64,000 nucleotides of DNA from an uncultured Lachnospiraceae bacterium (GCA_902786205.1 CADABQ010000007.1:1-64000); one strand, 5' to 3'. Counted from the stretch's first letter, positions 9,828 to 20,062 are shown. Notes: generated from the sequence alone by a model not told the origin. Numbers and translations: made by a program.

Positions 9828-9975
9828 AATACGCTACCATCCCTTCTTTTATTTATATTTACATTTACATTTTCCGAATGTATCTAATGCCATAAAAAGG
9901 ACAATAAACAAAACAGATTTTAGAGCAAAAGCTTTGTTTCTTCTCTTTTTATGTACTCCCCTACACTCAATTAGA

Positions 9976-10004
9976 AGTATATCACACTTTGTTCACATAT
10001 GCAA
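9976..10004 (-). promoter_or_regulatory. Promoter of the sugar ABC importer operon
   Basis: On the minus strand TTGCAT (9999-10004), a 17-base spacer and TATACT (9976-9981) lie about 150 bases upstream of the binding-protein start. The remaining 10005-10287 is very AT-rich and shows no gene. Confidence 0.5.
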
Positions 10005-10287
10005 ATCATTTTTATTATTTTGCATATCTTCTTTTAAATTTTATTGTATTCTTTATCTGTTTTGCCTAATTTATTTTTTCCTATCTTTGGAAAATAACCG
10101 TAAATTTTACAATTTATTCTCTTTTTTTGCCGAAATTATGGAATAGTTCGCCTTTTAAAAAATTTATTATTGTATTTTTTATCAATTAGAGTTTATTATT
10201 ATTCTATACTCCACATTTTGCAAAGTTCATACAGAAAACATTACCTCCAAGAAAAGCTTTTAGGGAAATTTTTAGAAATTAAATACT

Positions 10288-10376
10288 GTTAAGTTGTTCT
10301 TAAAGCAAATGCAGCAATAACATACAAATGTTATTGCTGCACTATAAAACGGGGTTACCCCCACTCTTAACAACGA
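10288..10376. repeat. Intergenic hairpin repeat, copy 1 of 2
   Basis: This unit of about 89 bases recurs at 35178-35266. It holds a perfect 12-bp stem, GCAGCAATAACA (10311-10322) with TGTTATTGCTGC (10329-10340), and a second small hairpin GGGGTTACCCC (10351-10361). Shared flanks include GTTCTTAAAGC and CACTAT. It begins 22 bases after the purL stop and may serve as its 3' end structure. The family is not one I recognise. Confidence 0.7.
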
Positions 10377-10398
10377 GCCGTTTTTTAATATAAAGAAT

Positions 10399-13300
10399 TT
10401 ATTTAAAATAAGATACACCAGACTCAAATATAAGTTGATTCTGATTTCCGAATATATTTAATGCCACACCATCGCCTCTACGTTCAGAATGAGCCATTTT
10501 ACCTAATACACGTCCATCCGGACTTGTAATACCTTCAATCGCACAATAAGAACCGTTTGGATTGAAATCTTCATTCATAGTAGGATTTCCATCAATATCT
10601 ACATACTGCGTAGCAACTTGTCCATTTTCAAATAACTTTTTAAGCCATTCTTCATTTGCAACAAAACGTCCCTCTCCATGCGAAGCTGGAATAGAATATA
10701 CGCCACCAAGCTCTGCTTTTTGTAACCATGGCGATTTGTTTGTTACAACCTTTGTATAAACAGTCTTTGAAATATGACGTCCGATACTATTCGTTGTAAG
10801 TGTTGGTGAATCTGCCTTCTGTGGTGTAATCTCACCGTATGGAACCAAACCAAGTTTAATTAATGCCTGGAAACCATTACAAATACCAAGCGCTAATCCA
10901 TCTCTCTTTGACAATAAATCATTTACTGCTTCCTTAATCTTCTCATTACGGAATACAGAAGAAATAAACTTAGCAGAACCATCTGGTTCATCACCTGCTG
11001 AGAATCCGCCGGAGAACATTAAAATTTGTGCTTCTTGAATTGCATCAACAAATGCTTTTACTGAATCTGTAATATTCTTCTCTGACATATTCTTAAATAC
11101 AACTGTCTTTGTGTCTGCACCTGCTGCTTCAAAGGCTTTTGCTGTATCGTATTCACAGTTTGTTCCTGGGAATACAGGAATAAATACTTTTGGCTTTGCA
11201 ATCTTATTCTTTGCTACATAGATATTTTTACTATCATAAAGTTTTGTTTCAATCTTCTTTTGTTCCACATCAGATTTTGTAGGGAATACTTTTTCTAATG
11301 TTCCCATCCATGCTGCCAATGCCTCATCCATAGAAACTTCTGCTCCGCCACATACAAATTTAGCATCCGCAAGCACAGAACCAATTTCAACATAATCCAC
11401 ATCAATCTTAGCAATATCCTCTGCTGAAACTTCGGCAATAATATCACCATAAGAAGCTCTGAAGTATTCGCTATTTGGAATCTGTGTTGATAATTCAACA
11501 CCAAGCTTATTACCAAATGCCATCTTGCTAACTGCTTCACATACGCCACCAAAACCAATCGCATAAGTAGAAACTAATACTTTGTCATGAATAAGCTTTG
11601 TAATACCTGCATATAATTGCATTAAGTATTCATAATCTGGTAAATCATACTGATCTTTCTTAATTGAGAAACGTACTAATCTATTTCCTGCCTTTTTCAA
11701 TTCCGGTGTAACAACATCCTGGATTTTGCCAACGTTTACAGCAAAAGAGCAAAGTGTTGGTGGTACATCGATTTCATTAAATGTTCCAGACATACTGTCT
11801 TTACCACCAATAGATGGTAAGCCCAATTTAATCTGTGCATCATACGCTCCTAATAATGCTGCCATTGGTTTACCCCAACGTTTTGGATCTGTTCCTAATC
11901 TCTCAAAATATTCCTGGAATGTAAAACGGATCTTACTATAATCTCCACCTGCTGCTACAATCTTTGCTACAGATGAAATAACCGCATATACAGATCCATG
12001 GTATGGACTCCAACTTGAAAGATATGGATCTAAACCATAACTCATCATAGTAACTGTATCACACTTTCCTTTTAATACAGGCAATTTTGCAATCATTGAC
12101 TGTGTTTCTGTCAACTGATACTTTCCACCATAAGGCATTGTTACGGTTGCTGCTCCAATTGAGCTGTCGAACATTTCTACTAACCCTTTTTGCGAACACA
12201 CATTTAAATCTTTTAAGGTGTCTAACCACTTCTTCTTTACATCTGTCACAGCTACCGATTTTTCTAAAACATTATCCTCTTTTGATGGCATTGGAACAAC
12301 TACGTCTGTTTCCTGATGTGCCCCGTTTGTATCCAAAAACGCTCTGGAAATATTTACGATTTCTTTTCCTCTCCAACTAATAACTAATCTTGGATCTTCT
12401 GTCACAGTTGCAACAACAACTGCCTCTAAGTTTTCTTCTTCTGCATATGCAAGCATCTTATCCACATTACTTGGATCCACTACAACTGCCATACGTTCCT
12501 GTGATTCTGAAATTGCAAGTTCTGTACCATCCAAACCAGCATATTTCTTCGGTACTTTATCCAAGTCAATGGTTAATCCATCTGCCAATTCACCGATTGC
12601 AACAGATACACCGCCTGCACCAAAGTCATTACATTTTTTAATCAATGCACTTACTTCTTCACGACGGAATAAACGCTGAATCTTTCTTTCTGTTGGAGCA
12701 TTTCCTTTTTGTACTTCTGCACCACATGTGTCAATAGAACTTTCTGTATGTGCTTTGGAAGAACCAGTTGCACCACCACAACCATCACGTCCTGTTCTAC
12801 CACCAAGGAGAATAATAATATCCCCTGGATCTGAGTTCTCACGAATTACACTTCTTCTTGGAGCAGCACCCATAACGGCACCGATTTCCATTCTCTTTGC
12901 TACATAATCTGGATGGTAGATTTCTTTTACTAGTCCAGTTGCAAGACCAATCTGGTTACCATAAGAACTGTAACCATGTGCAGCACCTGTTACGATTTTT
13001 CTTTGTGGTAACTTGCCATGCAAAGTATCTTTTAATGAAACAGTAGGATCTGCAGCTCCCGTTACACGCATTGCCTGATATACATAACCACGTCCTGACA
13101 ATGGATCACGAATAGCTCCACCAAGACAAGTAGCAGCTCCACCAAATGGTTCAATTTCTGTAGGATGGTTGTGTGTCTCATTTTTAAAGAATACTAACCA
13201 TTCTTCTTCCTTTCCATCCACCTCTACTGGAACGACAATGGAACATGCGTTGATTTCATCCGAAACTTCCATATCATCCAATTTACCTTCTGCTTTCAAC

Positions 13301-14154
13301 TTTTTCATTCCCATAAGGGCAATATCCATTAAGCAAACAAACTTATCTTTGCGATCCTTATATAAAACTGCACGATCGTTTAAGTATCTTTCATAAGTTT
13401 CCATGATTGGTTCATGATAATATCCATCTTCAAATACAACGTTTTTTAACTCAGTTGAAAATGTTGTGTGACGACAATGATCTGACCAATATGTATCTAA
13501 TACACGGATCTCTGTCATAGATGGATTTCTTTTTTCTTCATTTTTATAATAATTCTGAATGTGTAAAAAGTCCTTAAATGTCATAGCAAGACCTAATGAG
13601 TTATATAATTCCTTAAGGGCTTCCTCTTCCATGTCCTTGAAACCGTCAAAAATCTTTACATCAGCAGGTTCTTCAAAATCTGTGACCAAAGTATTTGGTT
13701 TTGTTTCGTCTGTCTCTCTGGAATCTACCGGATTAATACAATATTCTTTAATTTGGGCAAATTCGTCATCTGTTATAGAGCCAGATAATACATAAGTAGT
13801 AGCGGAACGAATAATTGGATCCTCACTTTCATGAAGCAATTTCACACACTGTTCAGCAGAATCTGCACGCTGATCAAATTGTCCAGGTAAGAATTCTACA
13901 GAGAATGTCTTGTCTCCAGATTCAGACTTAAATTTCTCCTCATATACAATATCAACTGGTGGTTCTGAGAATACAGTTCCTAATGCCTTTTTATAAGTTT
14001 CTTCGCTGACATTTTCAATATCATAACGAATAAGCACACGAACATTTTTCAAAGCAGTGATATCCAAATAGCTCTTTATCTCTGCCTTTAATTCTTTTGC
14101 TGCAACAGCATATGGTGTTTTCTTTTCCACATAAACTCTTCTTACGTTACTCAT
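10399..14154 (-). CDS. purL: Phosphoribosylformylglycinamidine synthase, single-chain
   Basis: It makes FGAM from FGAR, glutamine and ATP in de novo purine synthesis. The 1251-residue chain fuses a PurS-like N-terminus, the ATP-grasp-unrelated synthetase core and a glutaminase domain. The core has NETHNHPTEIEPFGGAATC and the DNGAGGVSVAIGELADG-like segment (FGAGGVSVAIGELADG). The glutaminase starts near residue 987; its nucleophile is Cys-1092 in LGICNGFQAL, and the His-Glu pair is His-1222 and Glu-1224 in AHSERR. All catalytic residues are present. It corresponds to the large clostridial PurL type. It is not beside other pur genes and has its own promoter. Confidence 0.95.
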   Translation of the reverse strand: MSNVRRVYVEKKTPYAVAAKELKAEIKSYLDITALKNVRVLIRYDIENVSEETYKKALGTVFSEPPVDIVYEEKFKSESGDKTFSVEFLPGQFDQRADSAEQCVKLLHESEDPIIRSATTYVLSGSITDDEFAQIKEYCINPVDSRETDETKPNTLVTDFEEPADVKIFDGFKDMEEEALKELYNSLGLAMTFKDFLHIQNYYKNEEKRNPSMTEIRVLDTYWSDHCRHTTFSTELKNVVFEDGYYHEPIMETYERYLNDRAVLYKDRKDKFVCLMDIALMGMKKLKAEGKLDDMEVSDEINACSIVVPVEVDGKEEEWLVFFKNETHNHPTEIEPFGGAATCLGGAIRDPLSGRGYVYQAMRVTGAADPTVSLKDTLHGKLPQRKIVTGAAHGYSSYGNQIGLATGLVKEIYHPDYVAKRMEIGAVMGAAPRRSVIRENSDPGDIIILLGGRTGRDGCGGATGSSKAHTESSIDTCGAEVQKGNAPTERKIQRLFRREEVSALIKKCNDFGAGGVSVAIGELADGLTIDLDKVPKKYAGLDGTELAISESQERMAVVVDPSNVDKMLAYAEEENLEAVVVATVTEDPRLVISWRGKEIVNISRAFLDTNGAHQETDVVVPMPSKEDNVLEKSVAVTDVKKKWLDTLKDLNVCSQKGLVEMFDSSIGAATVTMPYGGKYQLTETQSMIAKLPVLKGKCDTVTMMSYGLDPYLSSWSPYHGSVYAVISSVAKIVAAGGDYSKIRFTFQEYFERLGTDPKRWGKPMAALLGAYDAQIKLGLPSIGGKDSMSGTFNEIDVPPTLCSFAVNVGKIQDVVTPELKKAGNRLVRFSIKKDQYDLPDYEYLMQLYAGITKLIHDKVLVSTYAIGFGGVCEAVSKMAFGNKLGVELSTQIPNSEYFRASYGDIIAEVSAEDIAKIDVDYVEIGSVLADAKFVCGGAEVSMDEALAAWMGTLEKVFPTKSDVEQKKIETKLYDSKNIYVAKNKIAKPKVFIPVFPGTNCEYDTAKAFEAAGADTKTVVFKNMSEKNITDSVKAFVDAIQEAQILMFSGGFSAGDEPDGSAKFISSVFRNEKIKEAVNDLLSKRDGLALGICNGFQALIKLGLVPYGEITPQKADSPTLTTNSIGRHISKTVYTKVVTNKSPWLQKAELGGVYSIPASHGEGRFVANEEWLKKLFENGQVATQYVDIDGNPTMNEDFNPNGSYCAIEGITSPDGRVLGKMAHSERRGDGVALNIFGNQNQLIFESGVSYFK

Positions 14155-14260
14155 TATGTAGCTCCTTTCTATTTATAGCCCAAGGGCTTTTTTCACCATT
14201 TCTTATATTCCCCTTTGCCTTCTTCACTAAATGATAATAAAAAAAGCAAAAACTTCTTAT

Positions 14261-14288
14261 ATTGTAACACATTTTTTTTCATTAGCAA
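14261..14288 (-). promoter_or_regulatory. Promoter of purL
   Basis: On the minus strand TTGCTA (14283-14288), a 16-base spacer and TACAAT (14261-14266) lie about 105 bases before the purL ATG. The leader holds a small AGCCC/GGGCT hairpin (about 14178-14190) but no recognisable purine riboswitch. Confidence 0.5.
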
Positions 14289-14361
14289 AGACCTTCTATT
14301 AAACTTTATTGGAACAATTCATTCAGGCAATATTCCCGAATGCTAGAATATACAAAATCGA

Positions 14362-14403
14362 GTCATACGGATATTTGCAATCCGCTTCGCTACTTGCTCA
14401 TAT
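14362..14403. repeat. Short intergenic repeat, copy A of 3
   Basis: This is a 42-base unit also found at 26857 and 49763. It starts GTCATACGGATATTTGCAA and ends GCTACTTGCTCATA. CGGAT and ATCCG can pair around ATTTGCA. Here it sits between the purL promoter and the PPIase terminator. No gene is seen in 14289-14420. Confidence 0.65.
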
Positions 14404-14420
14404 AAAAGCAGAGTTCAAAA

Positions 14421-14449
14421 AAAGAAGACTGTATCATACAGTCTTCTTT
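14421..14449 (-). terminator. Intrinsic terminator after the PPIase gene
   Basis: A perfect 13-bp stem, AAAGAAGACTGTA with TACAGTCTTCTTT, closes a TCA loop directly after the stop codon at 14456. The minus-strand transcript ends in a T-run. It could work in both directions. Confidence 0.85.
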
Positions 14450-14455
14450 TTCTTT

Positions 14456-15649
14456 TTACATAGCGTATTGTCCAATATGAACATTTTCCCAGTTCGCATC
14501 ATTGACGTTGACCTTATACTTTGATTCGATATTTTTAGAATATTCTTCTTTAAAAGCATCTTCTTCTGCCTTAGTTTTTGCTTCTTTCACTGCATTATTA
14601 TAACTGTCCTGAGAAGTATTTCCTGTAAGCTTGATAATATATAAAGCATCTTCCCCTTCTAATACAGCAGAAATTTCTCCAACTTTCAGCTTTTTAATTT
14701 TTGAATCAATCTTTTTGTCAAAACCATCTTTTTGAATTAACTGACCATTTTCTACAAAATTAATACCATCATCATTTGATGTCTTAGCTTTTCCATCTTT
14801 GTCTTTTCCAAAAAGCGTAGTAAAATCGTCTGCTTTCTTTGCCTGTTTTAAAAGATCAGACATCTTTGTCTTTAATTTTGCGATTTCCTCTTTGCTCAAA
14901 GCTTCGCTCTTACCATCACTATTTGTCTTTGTGGTTGGAACTGTGTAATATTGGAAATCATATTGTTTGTAATCTGCCTTCTTAACTCTTGCTGCTATTT
15001 TCTTATAATCTAATTTTAAGGAAGTAATCTTATCCTTTTTATAACGCTCTCCAATCACCTGCTTTAAGATACAGTTATAAATTTCTGTTTTAGATAATCC
15101 CTTTGTTAATTTCTGTTTCTTTGTCATGTTCTTTAAAGCTTCTTTTGTTTGTTTATCCGCATCTTTCTTATCTGCACTTGTTGCTTCATAACCTTCTGAA
15201 ACAGCCTGCTGGTATAAGATAAAATCTTCTTGTGCGTCTTTAATAATACTTTCTGACAAACTATCTGCAACGTTTGTTGCATCCTCGCCACCCTGTTCCC
15301 AGAAATTAAAATCTTTCATTCCATAGTTTGCATATAAACTCTTATACATAGTGTTATATTGTTCTTCACTCTGGTATACATAGTAACCTAGATTTTTTAT
15401 GGAATATTCTGTTGCTTTTCCATTTTTATCCTTTACTGTCACAATTGTTTTGGTGCGCAATGAGTTGTATCCTACATACACACACGATAAAATAACAACG
15501 ATAGCCCCTAATGTTAATAGTATCGTTCTGGCACTAAGTCCAACAGAGCCACCCACATTCTGCTGCAACCGCTTTGGTTGTTTCTTTTCTGCTTCCTTCG
15601 ATGCTGAAACTTTATTTAATTTCGCATCCTTCACAATTTTGTTACTCAC
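14456..15649 (-). CDS. Membrane-anchored peptidyl-prolyl isomerase, PrsA/SurA-like
   Basis: This 397-residue protein has a Lys-rich cytoplasmic N-terminus, one membrane helix (about residues 42-64, ILLTLGAIVVILSCVYVGY) and a large extracytoplasmic part. The N-terminal portion resembles SurA_N chaperone helices. The C-terminal half carries a parvulin-type rotamase region (FTTLFGKDKDG, then GINFVENGQLIQKDGF and KVGEISAVLEGEDALYIIKL). The expected role is folding of exported proteins at the outer membrane face. It has no lipobox, unlike classical PrsA. It is monocistronic with a strong terminator. Confidence 0.8.
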   Translation of the reverse strand: MSNKIVKDAKLNKVSASKEAEKKQPKRLQQNVGGSVGLSARTILLTLGAIVVILSCVYVGYNSLRTKTIVTVKDKNGKATEYSIKNLGYYVYQSEEQYNTMYKSLYANYGMKDFNFWEQGGEDATNVADSLSESIIKDAQEDFILYQQAVSEGYEATSADKKDADKQTKEALKNMTKKQKLTKGLSKTEIYNCILKQVIGERYKKDKITSLKLDYKKIAARVKKADYKQYDFQYYTVPTTKTNSDGKSEALSKEEIAKLKTKMSDLLKQAKKADDFTTLFGKDKDGKAKTSNDDGINFVENGQLIQKDGFDKKIDSKIKKLKVGEISAVLEGEDALYIIKLTGNTSQDSYNNAVKEAKTKAEEDAFKEEYSKNIESKYKVNVNDANWENVHIGQYAM

Positions 15650-15771
15650 TTTTTTTCCTCCGCTTCCTTCTCGATTTTCAATTTTGCTAAAAAGCCTCCT
15701 TTATCATTCTAAGCAATTTTTCACATAAGTCAAGTCATAACTTTAGCATTAGAAAGCTTTTCACATTTTTT

Positions 15772-15789
15772 TAACAATTCAGCCAAGCA
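15772..15789. repeat. Half copy of the 60185 hairpin repeat
   Basis: TAACAATTCAGCCAAGCA matches the left arm of the hairpin at 60185-60215 except for one base; the right arm is missing. It lies between the PPIase start and the GGDEF/EAL gene end. Confidence 0.4.
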
Positions 15790-15816
15790 AAACCACTACA
15801 TGCCATTTTACAAAAT

Positions 15817-18660
15817 TCACTTTGCAAAATTCCACCCTTTACGTAATAATTCTGTAAATTCTTCTTCCGGCATAGGTTTTGCATATAAATAGCCCTGTGC
15901 AAGATCACATTCAATTTCTTTTAGGAATTCTGACTGGGACTTTGTTTCTACACCTTCTGACAATACTTTCATTTTTAGTTGTTTTGCCATATTTGTAATG
16001 CTCGAAACAATGATTTTTTCTTCTTGCTTCATATCTCCTCCACTAAAAAACTCTTTATCCAATTTCAATACATCGGATGTCATATCTTTTAGTAGATTGA
16101 GTGAAGAATACCCTGCTCCGAAATCATCTATCGATACCAAAAATCCTTTATCTTTAAGTTGATGCATTGTCAAGATTGCACTTTTTGTATTGTCCAAGAA
16201 AATACTTTCTGTCAACTCAAATTCGAGATATTGATGTTCAATTTCATAACGATCTACTAATTCCAATACTTTTTCCACAAAGTCGTCTGTATTCAAATGT
16301 ACACGCGAAACATTTACTGAAATAGTAACTGGTTTAATATTATTTGCTTTCCATTTTTGAATGGTCTTGCAAGCACATTCGTAAATATAGAAATCCAGTT
16401 GTATGATAAAACCATTTCTTTCAAATAGTGGAATAAATTGATCTGGAAACATAAAAGTAGCATCTTTTCGCTTCCATCTTGTCAATGCTTCTGCCCCCGC
16501 AATTTGATTCGTTTCCAAATCAACTTTTGGTTGTAGATACATAATAAATTCCTCTTCATCCAACGCCTGTTGCATAGAATTGCAAATATCCAACTCCATT
16601 TTTACGCGCTTTTCCAATTCATCGTCATAAAAGCAACATTTATTTTCTGCATTTTTCTTTATATGTTTGCGAGCAAGATTTGCATTATCAATTACCGCTT
16701 TTACATTTTTTCCGTAATTGAGTTTTGCAACACCGCAAACAAGATATGTACTTTTCCCAACACTACAAAAATCAATTTTTTCCAAAAATTTATTATTTAA
16801 TTCCTCTAAATTTTTCTTCACTTGCTGTTGATTCTCATAATTCATTAACAACAAAAAATTATCCGAAGATACCCTTGCCATAAGTAAAATATCCAATTCC
16901 TCCGCTGACAGTGTATGAGAAATTTCTCGTAACAATTCATCTCCTGCTTCATACCCTAAAGTATCATTGATATATTTAAATTTATTGATATCCATATATA
17001 CAATAACATATTCATTCTCTTTGTTATTTTCTAAAATTTCCATTACATCATTTTGAAATTTGTACATAGTTGGTAATTTTGTTAATGTGTCATAATTTTT
17101 TAAATGTGCAATTCGATTTTGAATTTTTTCAGATGCACGCAATTTTAATAAATATACGGATAATAATTTTGTAATTGTTAAAAGCGTATCCTTCTCCTCT
17201 AAAGACCATTCATGCACTTTTTTTCTGTGTCCAATGCAAATACAACCTTTTAATTCTTTATTTTCAAAAAAAGCACATTGCAACAAGGCTTTTGCATCGA
17301 TCATTTTCATAAAAACATTGTGTAAAGAATGCTTTCCTGGCATATTAGTATTTTGAAAAACCCGTAATCCATTTTCGTCAAAATAATTATCCAAAGAAGA
17401 ATAATCCTTTAAGTCAACAAAACGCATTGCATTGAAATGGTTTATCCCTTCATTTTTATTCCAGGAATAAGTGGTATGAAGCACCTGATCTTCATCCTTC
17501 TCAATAATTAAAACATCATCACAGCAATAATATTTCCCTATTTTTTCCAAAAGTACCTTGATCGCACTTGTAACATCTTTGGAATCCAGCATAATATCTA
17601 CGGCAAAATCTGTTATCTCACGTCCGAATTTGTTTTCCGGTTCTTTTACTGTTTCTAAAATAGTATAATCATGGAAATACTCTCCCTTTTTCTCATAACC
17701 GTCTAATTTGCAGGATGCATCGAATATTTCACTACCATTTTCGCTATTTTTACTAGAAACAAACATAGCTACATCTGCATTTCGAAATAATGTTTCAAAA
17801 TCTGTACCATCCTTTGGAAAACAAACCATTCCAATGTCACAGAATATTTTTAAGCCTTCACCTGCAAATGCCTCACCAAGACTTTTTCTAACCTGTGCAA
17901 TCTTCCGTTGTAATGCCTCCTGCCCTGCTATATCCTTTAGCAAAACAAGAAAATCATCACCACCTACACGGCATACGATATCTTTTTTTCGAAAGCACCG
18001 AACCAATCGTTCACCTATATTAGATAACACACCGTCTCCAAATACATTGCCATAAGCCTCATTTATTCTGCCGAAATCGCGAATATTAACCAGCATTAAT
18101 GCATGCTTTCCAAAGCTACCTTCTTTTCGTAAAAAGTTTTCAATCAATCCCTGTGCTTTTGTCCTACTATATAATTTTGTAAGTGGATCTAACATCGCCT
18201 GCTCCACAAGCATCTCGCGCATATTTCTTTCGTAATCAATATCCGTAATGCAACCCACTAAAATGCTTAATTGGCCCTCTTCATCACAGATAAAGGAACC
18301 TTTTGCCATACACCACATATAGGTTCCATCTTTTTTTACATATCTAAATTCTATTTTTTCACCACGTTCTCCGTTAAGATATGAGATACAGGCATCCATA
18401 TCATCTTCACAAATTCTTCCAATACGGCGCAATCTGCTCTTAAAATCAGAAATCTTTGTTCCATTCACCCCCAGGATCTCTGTTTCTCTGGATAACCAGA
18501 GAACATCCCGGCGAATATCATATTCGAAAAAACATTCCTGTTTCAGGCTTCTTAATGCATTTTGTTTTTCTTTTGCAGTAAGCATTTTTTCCTTACCAAA
18601 GGATTTTTCTTTTTTATTTTCCTGAAAATGTTCCATAGTTTTTTCCCCATATTCTCTCAT
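15817..18660 (-). CDS. Cyclic-di-GMP signalling protein, PAS-GGDEF-GAF-GGDEF-EAL
   Basis: This is a 947-residue soluble multidomain protein. A PAS domain covers about residues 40-145. A first GGDEF domain (150-310) has GGDDF at 233-237, one conservative change from consensus. A GAF-like sensor follows (about 345-510), then a second GGDEF domain whose site is SSDNF, surely inactive. The EAL domain (705-947) looks complete: EALTRW at 724, Asn in SVNVSR, ELTES, DDFGAGYSS at 845 and SEGVET at 901. The net output is therefore likely c-di-GMP hydrolysis, perhaps modulated by GTP binding to the GGDEF domains. The start is uncertain; an ATG at 18636 has a GGGG upstream, while 18660 lacks a ribosome site. 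Confidence 0.88.
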   Translation of the reverse strand: MREYGEKTMEHFQENKKEKSFGKEKMLTAKEKQNALRSLKQECFFEYDIRRDVLWLSRETEILGVNGTKISDFKSRLRRIGRICEDDMDACISYLNGERGEKIEFRYVKKDGTYMWCMAKGSFICDEEGQLSILVGCITDIDYERNMREMLVEQAMLDPLTKLYSRTKAQGLIENFLRKEGSFGKHALMLVNIRDFGRINEAYGNVFGDGVLSNIGERLVRCFRKKDIVCRVGGDDFLVLLKDIAGQEALQRKIAQVRKSLGEAFAGEGLKIFCDIGMVCFPKDGTDFETLFRNADVAMFVSSKNSENGSEIFDASCKLDGYEKKGEYFHDYTILETVKEPENKFGREITDFAVDIMLDSKDVTSAIKVLLEKIGKYYCCDDVLIIEKDEDQVLHTTYSWNKNEGINHFNAMRFVDLKDYSSLDNYFDENGLRVFQNTNMPGKHSLHNVFMKMIDAKALLQCAFFENKELKGCICIGHRKKVHEWSLEEKDTLLTITKLLSVYLLKLRASEKIQNRIAHLKNYDTLTKLPTMYKFQNDVMEILENNKENEYVIVYMDINKFKYINDTLGYEAGDELLREISHTLSAEELDILLMARVSSDNFLLLMNYENQQQVKKNLEELNNKFLEKIDFCSVGKSTYLVCGVAKLNYGKNVKAVIDNANLARKHIKKNAENKCCFYDDELEKRVKMELDICNSMQQALDEEEFIMYLQPKVDLETNQIAGAEALTRWKRKDATFMFPDQFIPLFERNGFIIQLDFYIYECACKTIQKWKANNIKPVTISVNVSRVHLNTDDFVEKVLELVDRYEIEHQYLEFELTESIFLDNTKSAILTMHQLKDKGFLVSIDDFGAGYSSLNLLKDMTSDVLKLDKEFFSGGDMKQEEKIIVSSITNMAKQLKMKVLSEGVETKSQSEFLKEIECDLAQGYLYAKPMPEEEFTELLRKGWNFAK

Positions 18661-18759
18661 GTTTTATATTTTTACGTACCCGTTCGTATATCTTTATATA
18701 TAGTATACCAAACCGCAACGGGAATCACAATGCTTTATCTGTATATTCTAATAACAGTT

Positions 18760-20013
18760 TTACTGCCCTAACTGATAATACAACTCTTTTGGCAGATATG
18801 CTCGAATAAAAATACCTTCTTCTCTATACTCCTCTTCTAATAGTTGTCCATACTTTCGAATAAGTTGTATCTTTCCTGCATCATTGTAAGTAAAAATTCG
18901 TTCTAAATAAACTTTCTGCTCACGTAATATTTCTTCTATTTCTTGTATTAGATTTTCTAATCCAATCTGCTTTTTGGCCGAAATGCGAACTGTCTTATCT
19001 GCTTTACAATCTTTTATTACCTCTGCATCTTCCGAAAGTTTATCTACCTTATTAAATACAGTAATCACCTTTTTGTCTCCAGCGCCCAATAAATCTAACG
19101 TTTCATATACCGTATGCATATGAACATAAGCAGATGGACTGGAACTATCTACTACATGTAAAATCAAATCTGCATACTTTGCCTCTTCCAGTGTACTGCG
19201 AAATGCCTCTATCAGATGATGTGGCAATTTTCGGATAAACCCAACTGTATCTGTAAGAAGAATCTGTTGACCATCCTCCAATTGCAAATTTCGAGTTGTT
19301 GGATCCAGTGTTGCAAAAACCTTATCTTCTTCCAATACATTTGCATCCGTAAGCGTATTTAATAATGTCGATTTTCCTGCATTTGTATAGCCTACAATAG
19401 CAATAACCGGAACAGGATTTTTATCCCTTTGCTTTCTTGCAACTTCCCTGGATTTTTTGATACCTTCCAGTTCCTTTTTTAATATAGAAATCCTTTCTCG
19501 AATCAATCTTCTGTCCATCTCTAATTTCTTTTCTCCAGGACCTCGGGTACCAATTCCACCACCTAGTCTTGATAAAGAGTTTCGTAATCCTACCAATCTG
19601 GTTGCTCGATATTTTAACTGCGCCAATTCTACCTGTATTTTTCCCTCTCTAGTTGTTGCATGACGGGCAAAAATATCCAGTATCAAAATAGTGCGGTCCA
19701 TCACCTTTGTATCCAATAATTCTTCCAAATTTGATAACTGAGCCGGGGATAATTCATCATCGCAAACAATACCTGTTGCCTGACACTCTTCTATATACTG
19801 TAACAATTCTTCCACTTTACCTTTTCCAATATAAGTTCCCGAGTGTATTTTTTCTCTTTTTTGTATCATCCTTCCAACAACAACAGCTTCAGCCGTATTA
19901 ACCAGTTCCTCTAATTCATCTAAACAGGCTTCCGTATCATCAGATGGATTTTCCTCAACAGAAATCAAAATCAATCTTTCTTCTGAATCTTTTATATCCA
20001 GCATAGTCTTCAT
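18760..20013 (-). CDS. hflX: GTPase HflX
   Basis: This 417-residue ribosome-associated GTPase splits stalled or stressed ribosomes. The N-terminal HflX domain has SGTYIGKGKVEEL and CDDELSPAQLSNLEE, then the Gly-rich RLGGGIGTRGPGEKKLE linker. The G domain has G1 GYTNAGKSTLLN, G3 DTVGFIRKLPHHL, G4 NKVDKL and a G5-like SAKK. It has its own promoter and diverges from thl across a 409-base gap. An AAAGG site precedes the ATG. Confidence 0.95.
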   Translation of the reverse strand: MKTMLDIKDSEERLILISVEENPSDDTEACLDELEELVNTAEAVVVGRMIQKREKIHSGTYIGKGKVEELLQYIEECQATGIVCDDELSPAQLSNLEELLDTKVMDRTILILDIFARHATTREGKIQVELAQLKYRATRLVGLRNSLSRLGGGIGTRGPGEKKLEMDRRLIRERISILKKELEGIKKSREVARKQRDKNPVPVIAIVGYTNAGKSTLLNTLTDANVLEEDKVFATLDPTTRNLQLEDGQQILLTDTVGFIRKLPHHLIEAFRSTLEEAKYADLILHVVDSSSPSAYVHMHTVYETLDLLGAGDKKVITVFNKVDKLSEDAEVIKDCKADKTVRISAKKQIGLENLIQEIEEILREQKVYLERIFTYNDAGKIQLIRKYGQLLEEEYREEGIFIRAYLPKELYYQLGQ

Positions 20014-20033
20014 TGCATTCCAGCCTTTCTTCT

Positions 20034-20062
20034 ATTTTAAGTCATGAAAATATACTTTGCAA
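20034..20062 (-). promoter_or_regulatory. Promoter of hflX
   Basis: On the minus strand TTGCAA (20057-20062), 17 bases and TAAAAT (20034-20039) lie about 20 bases upstream of the hflX ATG. Confidence 0.55.
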
